Shown here one piece after another: positions 1-11,432 of a DNA stretch of 64,000 nucleotides. Position 1 is the stretch's first letter. Every line of letters begins with the position of its first letter. The notes beneath the pieces were generated by a model. It was not told where the DNA came from. It searched no databases and saw nothing but the letters and a program-made list of their open reading frames with translations. The stretch spans positions 5,424,535 through 5,488,534 of the forward strand of contig NC_084471.1 in the NCBI RefSeq assembly GCF_027409185.1. Direction: 5' to 3'. The stretch is from Cynocephalus volans. Lineage: Eukaryota; Chordata; Mammalia; Dermoptera; Cynocephalidae. The translations under genes were made by a program, and so were the position numbers.

Positions 1-844
1 TGAGCATCTGGATTACTGATGCTCGGCCACCCCTCCATCCAGGCCCTGCAGCTCCCGGGCTGTAAGGAGGGCCAGGATGGGGTTGCCCTCAGAGGCCTTA
101 GGATCAGACACTCAGGCTTCCCTCCTGCCTGCCGAGACCTGCAAGGACTATCCGGGGGAGGAGGGAGGGAAATAGCCACTCTTTCGTTCCCTGCGGCTGC
201 CCAGGGACAGCCAGTGCCCCCCGTACCCCTGCACCTCTGTGGGGTTCCCCTTGGCTTCCTAAGCCTCTGCCAAGCTCCTCGAGACTCACCTCAAAAGCCA
301 CCTCCTTCAGTAAGCTTTCCCGGGTCCCTGCCCCTTGTCCCCACCAGAGGGGATGCTGTTCTCATCTCCGCTCCCACCTGTGCTGCAGGCACCTGCAGCT
401 CACACTTCCACGTGGCTGTGGCTTTACCACCTCCCTTCACAGCCGCACCTCCCTGCAGGGACCGAGCCTATTCAATCAACAAAGGTTTATGATGTTCCTC
501 CCTGGGCAGCATGTCCCTGGGCATTCCACACCTTGGTCACTTCAGGAGCCTCCGGTATCTCCCAGCAAGCTCCCCAGAGGAGAGGAACTGCAGCGTGAGA
601 GGAACCACACTGGCTGGGTGGTTTAACCTCCTTGGCCCAAATCAAGGGATGGGCCAGATGCAGCATGAGGCCCCTCCTTGCTCAAGGTTCTGTGGAGGCT
701 CTGAAGGTTCCAGCGTCTACGGCAGGGCCAGAAAGTGGACAAGTCACCAGCCAAGCCACTTCCCCCACTGTTGTAAGATGAGTGATGCACGCAAGGCCTC
801 CCAGGCCATGCTCCCAGCAGCCCTTCAAGGCAGGTGCCGTGACT
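1..844. other. Unique intergenic sequence
   Basis: GC-rich with overlapping short open frames on both strands, no splice-site pairs of a known gene and no repeats that I can name. Confidence 0.4.
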
Positions 845-925
845 GCCCCTGGTACGTGGAGGCGGAAACCAGGACACAGAGAGGGTAAGCGACCTGCTGA
901 GGTCACACAGCGAGGCAGGTGCAGC
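845..925 (-). repeat. MIR fragment, antisense
   Basis: GGAAACCAGGACACAGAGAG, then GAGGTCACACAGCGAGGCAG. Confidence 0.65.
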
Positions 926-1217
926 CCCCGGAGACTCACGCGGGCGGCGTGCTCTTGGCCAGCCCTCTCTGCTGTTCCAAGCTTGGCCTCGCAGGAGAGG
1001 GCCCATCTCCAACCTCGTGCTCCCTGGGTAGCAGTGATCATGGGTACATTTGAGACCCAGCATTTACAGTCCTGAGGGAAGGGGAGGTCCCAGTAAAGGG
1101 AGAGTTTCTGTGACAGTGGTCCGGACTATGAGGAGGGCCAGAGGCAAGAAAGGATAACTGCTGGACAGTTCACCTCTTCCTAACCTCTGCGGTGACCCCC
1201 AGGACTGGTGGGTGCCC

Positions 1218-1241
1218 GGGGGGGGGGGGGGGGGGGGGGGG
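1218..1241 (+). repeat. Homopolymer of 24 G
   Basis: Uninterrupted poly-G. The true length is uncertain because such runs are read poorly by most platforms. Confidence 0.9.
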
Positions 1242-4200
1242 AGGAAGAAAGTGCTGACTCACTCTGGCAGGCCTGGAATAATAGGAAGCCAGGACACTCC
1301 CTCATGTCGCAACAGCAGCTTTCAGTGGCACTGGCCTTGCCTGGCCCAGGCCCCTGTCCCTCCCGGGTTTGCATCTGCGCACGCTGGTTTCCTGCACCTT
1401 TGGCCGTCCCTGCACCCCAACAGCACCTGCAGCTGGCACCTCTCACCACCCCCTCTTAGCCTTAGCTTTTTGCCACAAAATCTGGCCACTGAAAAAGGCA
1501 CTGAAAACACATGCTCGTGGGTCAGATGATGTGGGTCTGCCTCTACTCAAATCTGTTTGTCAAACCAAAAGGTGCTTTGTGTTTAAGTCAAACTATCCTT
1601 AATGCATTTTCCGTGCTCTACAAAAACCACAGCCGTCAATGAAAAAAAACAAGAAAAAAACCAAGCCCGAAGCGCAGTCCTCTAGCCCAGCTCCCCATTT
1701 TCTTTGATCCATTAAAATCCGAGAGCGAGCCCCTCTTCGTCTCTAGAGTGTGAGGCAAAGAGGGAGTAATTATCCATAAAGTGGTCCTCCGAGTGTTTGC
1801 TTTGCGATGAAAGAAAACTTTTGAGAACTTGGAATAAAGAAGGAATATGTGAGTCTCTCCAGATCCCATCAATAATAATATTAATCAATTAATGATTTAC
1901 CCTAGTTTTATATGTCTGTTTGCTTTGCTATTCATAAGCATACATCGTTTCCTTAGTAACCTTGACATCAGACCAGACTTCATCTCTCTGGAACTAAAGG
2001 GCAGCTCTCAAGGAAAGGCACACAGCGTCTCCTGCTTTTTTCAATGTTTGCAAAAGGGAAAATGACGAATTGATACATTCTAAAGGAGCCATTTTTCTTC
2101 TTTCCCTTCCTTCCCATTACCCTGAAATCTGACATTTGAAACACCTACTGTATCAACATCTAATTCCACCACCTTCCTTCCCAACAATGCCTGTAGTCTT
2201 AACCAAATAACACTGCTCTCACCAATACGTGTCATTTATTTATATGTGTGTGTGTGCACACATGCACACGCGCACACACACACACACACATAGGCCATCA
2301 ACTTCTTACTGACAAACAAAAATGTTGATTTATTTTCTTAGTTGACTTTAAAAAACTTTAGTAATCTCATTGCTTATGTACAGGACTGTGCTACAGACTT
2401 AGTACGTGTTCATAAAGTGCTGCTTGGTTGAGGATAGAAAGTTCTGGATTTGCTGAGTAAAAAGCCCATTTATTCACCATAGCTCAAATGGCAGCACGTC
2501 AGATTTCCTCAGTACAAATACTTATAAAGGACTCTGGTCAGACAAATATAGATGGCTAAGAATAGAATGAATATAGATTAAGACTCAGGCCCAACTCAAT
2601 CACACTTTCTTTGATCTGCCACTGCTGCGGAGAATATTCTTTTAAGAGGATTTTGTAATTTTCCTTTTTGGAGACAGGTTATAAAAGAAATAGAAGACAT
2701 CGGAAAGGAAATGTACTTGCTGAGGAAGAACTAAAATGTTTTCCGACAGAAAACTAGGCGGTTAGAACAAGCTTTCCCCCATTTCAATAAACATCTTTTA
2801 ATTTTTATAGGGTCCCCTTTTCTGTGGTAGCTGCCTTATCTAGGGTCTGAGAAGCACCTATCACGGTCAAGGTGAAGCTTAGCGGTAAGGGTGGCTCAAG
2901 GAAGGATCCATTTACTTATTCATTCAACCAAAGGAGGGTGTCCTAGGAGGGTAAGACACAGCCCGTGGTCTCGGGAAGTCCCTGGTCTAGTTGGATAGAG
3001 ACACCCAGACAGAAGGAGATGGGTTGCTGTGATAGAGACGGGGTCATTTGTCCTGAAGGGGTTTGGAAAGGCATTCCCTGGACACGGAGGTTGGGCAAGG
3101 CCTTGGCAGGTGCACGGGTGGGGGGAAGTTATCGTTCTATGGCAAATTTCAGATTCCAAAATTATCACTTACCTTCCCACATTAGCAAAATTCACTAGAA
3201 TCAAACAACTCCTCAGAGTTAACTGCTCTGCCCCAAAACTCCCATTTGCTCCTCTCCTGCTAGTTGTAAGTATTTGGAATATAAACTTAGGATCATGTAG
3301 CTCCAACTCTGGCTCTTCATAGGTTTAACGTAATTGGAGTTCCACAATGGGAAAAAGGAAAGCTAAATTTTAAATAACCTATTTTGCTGGTTAATAGGTG
3401 TCCTGTTTTTCTGAAACTAACTGGGAATCTGAAGTTTTAGGCTGAGAACATTAGAACCTCTGGAGTTGAATCGAATTGGTCTGGGGCCAAAACCATGCGA
3501 AAACACCAAAATTTTCCACTGTTTTTACCAAACTCAGTTCTTGCCTGTCTAAAACCTGACCCAGGTTTTGAGGGAGTGGTGCTTTTGTGAGCCCAGCTCG
3601 ATTTGAGTGTTTATAGGGGAACCTGAGACCAACCAGTCTGTCTCCCGCCCTCTCAAGTTTTCCAGTAAGAATTTGACCGACACTTTTTATAAACTGTTCC
3701 CATGACCGGACAGCCTATCTGCAGCCCGGTGCCTGGCAAATGAGCAGGGAATAATGGTTGGCTAGAGACAGGGGTAACTGGAATACAGCTGTCCACTTCT
3801 CCTTACAAAACATTACCCTACTCTCTCCCCATCTGACCCGCCAGCCACTAAACAAATAAGCAAGGCCCGGGAAGCTCTTGGAGTCTAGCACTGCATCCGC
3901 TTCTAAACTTCCTTTGTGATTCTGCAAAACTCACCTCGCTTCTGTGTCAGCTTTGAAAGACTGCAGTAGCTGGTTCGTTTGATTATGTTCAGAAGGGCTT
4001 GTAAAGAAGCGTCAAAAGCTTAAAGTCACTCAGTAAATGGAATGTTCCTGGATGGCTGCTGCTCATCTGACTGGGTTAAATTCATGAAAAGAGGGGATCT
4101 TAAACATTTCTATGTGGCCCAAGGTGACACATGCATGGAGGGGATCCCTTGTCATCTTCAACAAGCAAAGGCCCTTTATAGCTCATATTGTTGTTTGTGC

Positions 4201-4514
4201 TGCAGTCCGTCCCTACCTGAGACCTAGGTGCAGAGTCTGCTTGAAAGCACAGGGGAGTCTGGCTTGGAGTTCTGCCCAGACCCTTGCCACCCAGTGTAAG
4301 TTCCAAAGTCATTTACCTGTGGTTTTCTTTGGGAATCTTTTCTTTTTTTCTTAAAGACCCAGTTACACAAACTTCAAGTGAACCTTTAAGAAAAGAAAGG
4401 CCCATTGTAAACAAAGCAGATGGTTTTAGAATATAGTATCTTGATGGAAACCCATCTGAGAAGATGCAGTCCAAAAAGTATTTCAAGATCCAAGAGCACA
4501 GGTGTGAAAGGCAG
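1242..4514. other. Unique intergenic sequence
   Basis: No exon or named repeat apart from the dinucleotide tract. 1630-1900 is AT-rich with an AATATTAATCAATTAATGAT core. Confidence 0.45.
2243..2290. repeat. (TG)n-(CA)n microsatellite
   Basis: A TG run passes into a CA run through CACATGCACACGCGCACAC, giving an inverted, Z-DNA-prone arrangement. Confidence 0.9.
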
Positions 4515-4625
4515 AGAGTCTGGTGCCGATGCTGCTGTGTGACCTTGGCTGCATCACACAACCTCTTTGTACCTCAGTTTCCCCACCTGCAAAGGGGGTG
4601 ATGTGAAGGACACTCAGCTTATGGG
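4515..4625 (+). repeat. MIR SINE, sense
   Basis: CTGTGTGACCTTGGCTGCAT, TACCTCAGTTTCCCCACCTG. Confidence 0.75.
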
Positions 4626-4851
4626 TCACCATCGGTATTTACTGAGCTGATGCCTTTAATGCACCCGGAAGTGCACCTGCCCCTGGCACACACCACTAAG
4701 GGTGTTAGTGATCAATCGATCGTTAGGATGGTTAAGTTGTGTCTTGAAAAAGTGATTACTTGAGACATTAAGGGCATAAGAACAAGGACCCCTCAAGAAC
4801 AGAGACTCCCCTAGAGGAGGGGAGACTCGCTTGACCCTCATGTCGGTTTTG

Positions 4852-4975
4852 TGGGGTAAGGATTACACCCCTATTTGCAGACGAGGAAACTGGAGCTCAG
4901 CAAGACCCAGGGATCTGCCCAGGATCATACAGCCAGTACGCGGCAGGAACAGGAATTTAACCCGAGTCTCTGCGA
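4852..4975 (-). repeat. MIR SINE, antisense
   Basis: CAGACGAGGAAACTGGAGCT, GATCATACAGCCAGTACGCG. Confidence 0.75.
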
Positions 4976-5989
4976 CTTCAAAGCATCCACAGTTATTTGT
5001 TCATTTTCAGCTCAGTTGATGCTCTACTACATAAGGACATGGCACACAAGTGCAAGCACCACGATTGTGAGTCCTTCTTAAATGTCCGGACTCATCAAGG
5101 ACGATTCCAGCCAAGGACAAGTGACACTAGTAACACCTCGAGACGCAGCTGCTCTTCAGGAATCTAAGACAACCTTTCCCACTTCAGGGTCACGAGGTCA
5201 CAGAAAGGCATTGTGGTCAGCTGGTGTGAGGATGCAATTTGCACCACCAGGCGCGGCTCCTAGAGTGTTCTGCATTTGGGGTTATCTGTGGAGCAGGATT
5301 TTCACTCTGTCCAGCCCTGCCCATCTTTGTCCCAGTGACCTGGTGTCCCCTTGCTGGGCCAGGCTGGTTGTACTGTCAGCATTCCTGCAGCTTAGGCTGA
5401 TTCAGGGGGAATCAGAGCTTGCTGCTCCCCTGCATCGGTGACTAGCTGGCTCCTTCTGGGCTACGAGGTATTATTTATCAGCCCAGTTCCTGGTCACATC
5501 TTCGTTTCCATGACTTGTATTTTCCAGGGTTGATTCTGAACCACACTCTAGAGTAATTTCTTAAGACAAAACAATAGAAGCACATTCTTGCTTGGGTGGT
5601 TTGAAGTTAGGTCATAATCCTAGGCTATCTATCAGCTAGGAAAATAAACACGGGCACCCCCTCCCAGCCCCCTACACCGCCCCACAAAGGGGAATGCAGC
5701 GAACCAGAAACAATGCCTCTCTTTTTCCATTGCCTGCTCTGGGGATAAGGAATCACTTTCAAGGTGGAGTTAGAGGAAAAGTAGACAACTTCCCTCTTGA
5801 CCCATGGGGAAAAGGACAGACTGGGCACTCCCGTGGTGGGGGTGAGGTGGGGTGTGTGATCTGCTGCCACAGGACCAGCTGGGCAGCCACGAAGACCCAC
5901 AGGCAGTGTCCTCAGATCCTGGCTCCAGCTCCTTCTTCTGCTGGGGACTCCCTTCTCCCCACACCTTTCTCGTCCTGTTCTTCTGCCTC

Positions 5990-6270
5990 CTTCTTTTTAG
6001 CCATATACTTATTCCTTCATTTCTTGCTCTGTTAGTCGCTGTACACAGGATCTCAATCCTGTTCTCTGAACCTTCTTTTTTCAGAGTATTCTGTTCTTGT
6101 TTTATGAATGCAGTATTTTCTCCAGTCTAAGGATCCTGATTAGGGGTTTTTGTGGTTGTCATTGCAGTTTTACTTCAGGGATTCTTTTTTGTTTGTTTAC
6201 TTTGATCTCGAATGTCAGAGGCTTTCCTCAAAGTCTGATGCTCTTGGGTGTCTCATTGAGGATGCAGGTG
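5990..6270 (-). repeat. LINE-like fragment, probably antisense L1M
   Basis: AAGGATCCTGATTAGGGGTT and ATGTCAGAGGCTTTCCTCAA are phrases I associate with reversed old LINE-1, but the match is from memory and weak. Confidence 0.4.
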
Positions 6271-6429
6271 GGGCAGGGCTGCACTGATGGGTAGCAGCTC
6301 CCTCAATGTCAGCATACAAGAGGTTCGTCTTCAGAGAAGGATTTTTTGGTTTTGGTATGGGGGGCAGATGCCTAACCACCTGGGATTCTTGGTGAGTGGC
6401 TGACTGGTCTAAAAACTGACTTTTGAATT

Positions 6430-6545
6430 TAGCTCAGAGACCCGCACTCAAATCTGCCTCACCACATACAGCTGTGCAAGCTTGGGTCAGTCACTAAATC
6501 TTCCTAATCCTGTTTTCTCTTCTCTCAGAAGGAGATAATTCCAGC
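6430..6545 (+). repeat. MIR fragment, sense
   Basis: GTGCAAGCTTGGGTCAGTCA and AATCTTCCTAATCCTG follow the MIR core order. Confidence 0.6.
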
Positions 6546-7836
6546 AGTTGCTGAGGGGACGACGCTGCTCCCTCTGGTCTACGTAGCAAGGGCATCACAG
6601 GCCGGGTCACAGGGCTCCACAACCATGACGTTCACTAGCCATCTGACCATTGCCAAAGTTCAGGGGGACCTACCAGGACCCAGGGGACCCCTGGGCACAC
6701 CAAGCCCGCTGCAATCTTTTACACAAGGTCGAATTCTTTCTTCCACGGTCTCAGCTTTTGTCTGGGGCACAAATCCCTCCCAAATCCCTGTCCAGAGCAT
6801 CCTCAAGGACAGACCACACGTCTGCCGTTCCCTCTTAATTGCAACCTACCTCATTTGCATGTGGCTTTTTCATTCTAATTCTGAGCCCAGAGGGCCCGTT
6901 GCCAGGGCAACCGAGAGCTGTGCTGCTGGCTCCCTCCCCCGCACTGTCAGGGAGACCCCGGCAGTTCTTGCCCCCGCCAAAGGCAAAGAGTCCACAGTTT
7001 CCTCCTGCTTGTTTTGTCCCTTTCTCCCGAGGCCTTGGTGACCTCTGAGTCCCCCAGACTCACTTGACTTCTCCTGGCTGAATCGGGTGTTGCTTCCCTC
7101 CTCTGACACAGAGAAACCGGTCATATCAACACCGCCCCCCAGCTGGGCCGCTCTAGGGTTCCTGTGATGCTGGAACAGAGGCTGCGGGCATATCCCTCAA
7201 TCCCCGGTAATGCCTACGACTTGTCGTTCTCCAGCAGGTCCCTGGTCCACACGAGGGACTCCTGCATTTGTTGAGTCACTGAGCTTTGTTGATTCCCCCC
7301 ACGTAGGTCTCAGGTCGCCCACTTTCCCCAGCCCTCCCACCCCACCCCTCCAGCTACCAGCACCATTTGCCCCGGGACCGCAGAGGCTTTCTCCCACCTC
7401 ATCGCCCTGTTCCTGTTTCTTAAAAACATTTTAAACATTAGAACCTCAGACTGTTGAACTGTGGCCTAATGACGACCCTTGGCTCCTGCTGCGCTCTGCT
7501 AGATGAATCGATGAATGCGTGAGTGGCCCTCCCTGGGTCCACACCCCCGCTGTCTGTGTCACCGCTCAGCAGGGACAACCGGTGAGGAAGGGCACGGAGC
7601 CCAGGCCCATACATAACCCACGGGCCACTCCGAGCCCCAGTTCTGCACTTGCCCCAGTAGTTAATAAGCGGCCCAAATGGCTTAGTTTTCCCTGCAGGCC
7701 CTTCGGAGGGAGTGTGGACGTGTTCTGAGGTTAACAGAGTGTGGACCAGGCAGAAGATAATTTCTGGGGGAGTAATTCAGGGTCAGCCATGTAAACGCCA
7801 GATAACCCTTACCGGGCTGGACGGCTTGATGTGGCT

Positions 7837-7878
7837 GCCCCAGGGCATCTGCCCCAGGGTATCTACCCCAGGGTATGT
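7837..7878 (+). repeat. 14-bp tandem repeat, three copies
   Basis: GCCCCAGGGCATCT repeated three times with one or two changes per copy. Confidence 0.85.
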
Positions 7879-8035
7879 GCCGGGTCCCAGCGTCTAGGCC
7901 AAGAAGGGGCAGGGGCGGGGATAGGCCTGCCACAGCTGATCATAGGGTGAACTGAGCGCTGCCTCTGGTGGCTGCTGCTTGAAAGGTCACATTTCAAAAA
8001 GCCAAAGTCAGTAACACTTTAGGGGGGAAATTTAA

Positions 8036-8092
8036 ATAAGAAAGAGAGAGAAAGGAAGGAAGGAGGGGCAGGGAGGGAAAGAAAGAAAAAGA
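8036..8092 (+). repeat. Polypurine GA-rich tract
   Basis: About 57 bp of almost pure purine with GAAA, GGAA and GAGA units. Confidence 0.85.
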
Positions 8093-8215
8093 AGTCCTGC
8101 CGTTTAATTCCAGCTCAGCTTCTTACCAGCTTTGTGACCCTGATCAAGTCCCTTAAACTCCCTAAGATGTCATTTCCTCTTGCCCAGAATCTAGAAGGTT
8201 CTTAGTAGAAATGAT
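8085..8215 (+). repeat. MIR fragment, sense
   Basis: CCAGCTTTGTGACCCTGATC then CTTAAACTCCCTAAGATGTC. Confidence 0.65.
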
Positions 8216-8259
8216 GGTTCAGACCCACACCCATAGTTGAAATGGGGAGAGCATATAAT

Positions 8260-8505
8260 GAATTATAACAGCGGCTGCAAAGCCCCGACTCCATGCCAGG
8301 CTGGTGCCATAGGGCTGAACCCCTAATGCATACAATAACCACCACGGGGCAAGACACGCATTACTGTTCCCACTTTATCCACCAGGGCCACTCTATCCAC
8401 CAAGAGATAGGCTCAGAGCGTTGAAGTGACTTGTCCAAACCCACATAGCTATCAAGGAAGTGGCTGCCTGAACTCAGGTCTGTCTCGTCCTGAAGTTTCT
8501 TTCCC
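8260..8505 (-). repeat. MIR SINE, antisense
   Basis: CCATGCCAGGCTGGTGCCAT tail, AGATAGGCTCAGAGCGTTGA core, CTTGTCCAAACCCACATAGC. Confidence 0.7.
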
Positions 8506-8544
8506 TACTCCAGCAGGTTACCTGCTTGGAGCCGTTTTCAATAC

Positions 8545-8642
8545 CTCTTTTTTTTTGGTGGCTGGCTGGTATGGAGATTCAAACCCTTGACCTTTGGTGT
8601 TATAACACCATGCTCTAACCAACTGAGCTAACCAGCTGGCCC
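8545..8642 (-). mobile_element. tRNA-Ile-derived SINE, antisense
   Basis: On the minus strand: GGCCAGCTGGTTAGCTCAGT, GAGCATGGTGTTATAACACC, GGTCAAGGGTTTGAATCTCC, CAGCCAGCCACC and an A tail. TTGGAGCCGTTTTCAA at about 8526-8541 and TTGGAGCCATTTTTAA at about 8644-8659 form a clear target-site duplication, so the insertion used LINE-1 machinery. It is the most complete of the three copies. Confidence 0.9.
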
Positions 8643-8659
8643 CTTGGAGCCATTTTTAA

Positions 8660-9489
8660 ATGACATGTGCTGTATCTCCCTAAAGAAATGTTGTGAATTT
8701 TATTCCGCATATCTCTAACAGCTATACCAACATCAAAAAAGAAAAAAAAGGTCTGAAGGATGCAAAAAAGCCCACCTTAGGGTGTGCACAGACACTGTCA
8801 CTGCAGGACAGCAATGGAACAATGAATGCACCACAAGTCATGCTGTTTTTATTTATTTTTTGCTAAATGTATTACTCTTGCCATAAAGTATGATTACTTA
8901 ACTGGAAGCAGCCACAACATGACTGCCACAAAATCTGTTTTGCTGAAGTTGTATGGTTTACCTTCGAGTGGTTCCTTAGTCACTGGAGGGTTAGTCCTGG
9001 TGAGGCGGTAAACAGAGCAGTCCCCACCACAGCAGTGCTCCAGTCGTTTGGATCGGGAACTGCCTGGGTTTCTGGAAATATTTTACAGAAGCAAGCATGC
9101 CTTTCTGCAGTATCGTCATTGATTTGTTGTATCCCATTTCTTTAGAGGTTTGAGAGTTTGTTTTGTTTTATACAGTCCCAGAAAAGGAATTTGAGGGTGA
9201 GACCTAACCAGTGCAAGCAAAGCCTCCAGTGCCACTCCCTCGCAGTGAAATGTACACGGCCAATGCTTGGCTGCAGATAAGCGAGCCACGTGGGGGGCAA
9301 GCGGTGGAAAAACCCAGAGTGAACATGGCCTTGACCCCTCCCGTCAGCAAGCCTGGGGTGCAAAGAGGGTACAGAATCTTACATTTCAGTATCTTAAGTA
9401 ATTGTTTTCAATGTCATAGAAATTATTCTCTTTTTTTTAAAAAAAATTGTTTTTCACCTAGTTACGCCTCCACCCTAAGTCAAGAGGCC
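8660..9489. other. Intergenic, unassigned
   Basis: AT-moderate sequence without a recognised gene or repeat. Confidence 0.35.
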
Positions 9490-9675
9490 TGATGTGTGCC
9501 CAGACCTGCGTCAGCATCCGGAATCCTCTTCTTACTAGAGACGTGAATGTGGCAAGCTCTGGGCCTCAGTTTCCTCTTTTGTCCAATAGGAATTTAAGGG
9601 AACAATGCTAACTTTGTCCTGTGGATGAGAGTTAATGTATGAGGATGTCTGCAACTCCTAGCTCAGAGCAGTCAC
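9490..9675 (+). repeat. MIR fragment, sense
   Basis: GGCCTCAGTTTCCTCTTTTG and GATGAGAGTTAATGTATGAG. Confidence 0.65.
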
Positions 9676-9689
9676 AATTACTCCTAGGA

Positions 9690-9870
9690 CTGGGACGTGA
9701 TGAAGACCTGTTCTACTGAGCACTCACTGGGCCTGGCCCTGGGCTGGGTGTTTGGTGGGATATGAAAGAAAAAGACAACAGAATCCTTATTCCAAAGGAG
9801 CCAAAACCAGTTGTAAAGATACGACCTAACACAAATCCAACAGGACAGAATGAGGCAGAAGTATTCTAAC
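9690..9870 (+). repeat. L2 LINE fragment
   Basis: ACTGAGCACTCACTGGGCCT followed by an A-rich and CTTATTCCAAAGGAGCCAAA part. Confidence 0.5.
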
Positions 9871-10309
9871 ATGAACAGGGTTTTCTGCTGAGCGTGCTGA
9901 ACGTGAGACCCAGGCCATATTTGGCACATAAATTCCTCAACTCTAGTAACCTCCAGACTTCTTTACCTGGTGACCACACCCGCCCTCCCTTGTCTGACTT
10001 TAGAGAGAGGTGGGCGTGTCATGGAAGAGGCACCACTCACATGCGTGTTCCATCCTGGAGCCTGGTAACCTTTGCCAAAGATGACTCAGGTAAACATGTT
10101 ATCAAGCTGAGCTGCCAGCCGCCCTGCTATGATCCAGCCAGTACAGTCATGCCAGGCATCCAAATCCACTCACATGTGCAGCTCCCACAAAATCCTCCTG
10201 CCTGTCCCCACTAGAACCAGGATGGAAGAGGGGCAGGGCTTAGCGCCCCCTGCAGGAGAAAGAGGAAACCGTGAAAAGAAGCGGAAGAGACTCAACAGCC
10301 TGAACAAAT

Positions 10310-10500
10310 ACTGATAGTGCCAGGTACCTGGCTCGGGGCTGGGAGGCGGCCAGGAACGAAACAGAAGTGCCCATGTCTTCCAGGAGCTGAGGACCTAACA
10401 GCGGCAACGCACATTGCACAAATAAGGAGCAAGGCTCATTATACTATTACAAAGTATGGTAACTTCTGGAAAGAAAAAAATGAAAGTGTATGATATAAAT
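10310..10500 (+). repeat. L2 LINE fragment
   Basis: GCCAGGTACCTGGCTCGGGG then TCTTCCAGGAGCTGAGGACC. Diverged. Confidence 0.55.
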
Positions 10501-10839
10501 TGGGGGAGGGGTAAAAATGGACAACTTTAAAAGGAACATTTACACTAATAGCTGTTGGGGGGGGGGGGTGGTTAGCCAGATGGAGAAGATGAAGAAAAGC
10601 ATAATAGAGGGAACAGCACGCAGAAGGACTCCAAGGTGGGAAAGAGTTTGGAACATTCGAGAAACTGAAAAGAGGCCAAACATAGCCAAAGTATTGGGAG
10701 CAAAGGGGCGGGTGAATTGATGCTGTTATTCCATATACATAAATATATATTATGTTCTACTGTTTAATAAACCCACCATGTGGGAAGCATTATGTTGGTA
10801 ACGGAGAACTCATTTCAATTTTAAAACCTTGTTCGGTTG

Positions 10840-10965
10840 AGACCGGCTTGGATTTGAATCCTGACCTGGCTGCTAGGAGCGTGGTAAGAAGGTTGCTTAA
10901 TTCTTAGAACTTTGGTCTTCTGTCAGGAGGTTATAATAACACTGTCTCAGAGGATGGGGCTCTGG
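10840..10965 (+). repeat. MIR fragment, sense
   Basis: GGCTTGGATTTGAATCCTGA and GAAGGTTGCTTAATTCTTAG follow the MIR head and core. Confidence 0.65.
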
Positions 10966-11332
10966 GTTGAGTGAGAAAGTGTGTGGCGTGTGCGCACTGG
11001 TGTGGGGCAGGAGGCAGCCCTCATTAAATGGGAGCTACTGTCCTTGTTCCAAATATTGGCCCCTACCCTCAACTTGGGACCCCCATGTCCACAATGCAAG
11101 GGCGATTTAGCTCTGCATCTGCCTCTCCCTTGCTTTGCTTCTTAGCTTGCTTAGAACCTGGGGGAGTAAAGAGGACATTATTTCTTAGGACCCTTGGGAG
11201 ACCCTCACCAAGAAAACACCCAGAGGGTGTGTGGCCTCTCCCTATCTGCTCATTCAGGGAGGGGACTAACAGAAAGATGGAAAGAAAGCTTGTTTTAAAG
11301 AACAAATATAAATGTTTTTAAAACTATGTTAT

Positions 11333-11432
11333 CTGCTTGTTTAGGCAGCACATATGCTAACATTGGAATGACACGTAGGAGATGGCATGGCCCTCAAGGG
11401 TGACATGCAAATTGGCGGAGCATTTCATATTT
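11333..11432 (+). pseudogene. U6 snRNA pseudogene
   Basis: About 100 nt that follow U6 from its 5' end (GCTTGTTTAGGCAGCACATA) through TTGGAATGACACGTAGGAGA and GACATGCAAATTGGCGGAGC to CATTTCATATTT. It carries many substitutions, including in the 5' stem and the ACAGAGA region (here ACACGTAGGAGA), and is a few bases shorter than the 107-nt snRNA. I see no proximal sequence element or TATA box at the right distance. It abuts the L1 in the same orientation with no gap. Confidence 0.9.

Larger units (their letters stand above)
4976..8035. other. Intergenic, mostly unassigned
   Basis: Apart from a LINE-like piece (5990-6270), a MIR (6430-6545) and a tandem repeat (7837-7878), no features are seen. 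The open frame around 6625-7041 has no family resemblance. Confidence 0.4.

Noticed and set aside
8545..8642. Functional tRNA-Ile gene
   Set aside because: A tail, target-site duplication and mismatches in the stems show a SINE copy.
11333..11432. Functional U6 snRNA gene
   Set aside because: Many changes in conserved positions, no U6 promoter elements seen upstream, and no terminal T run at the end.
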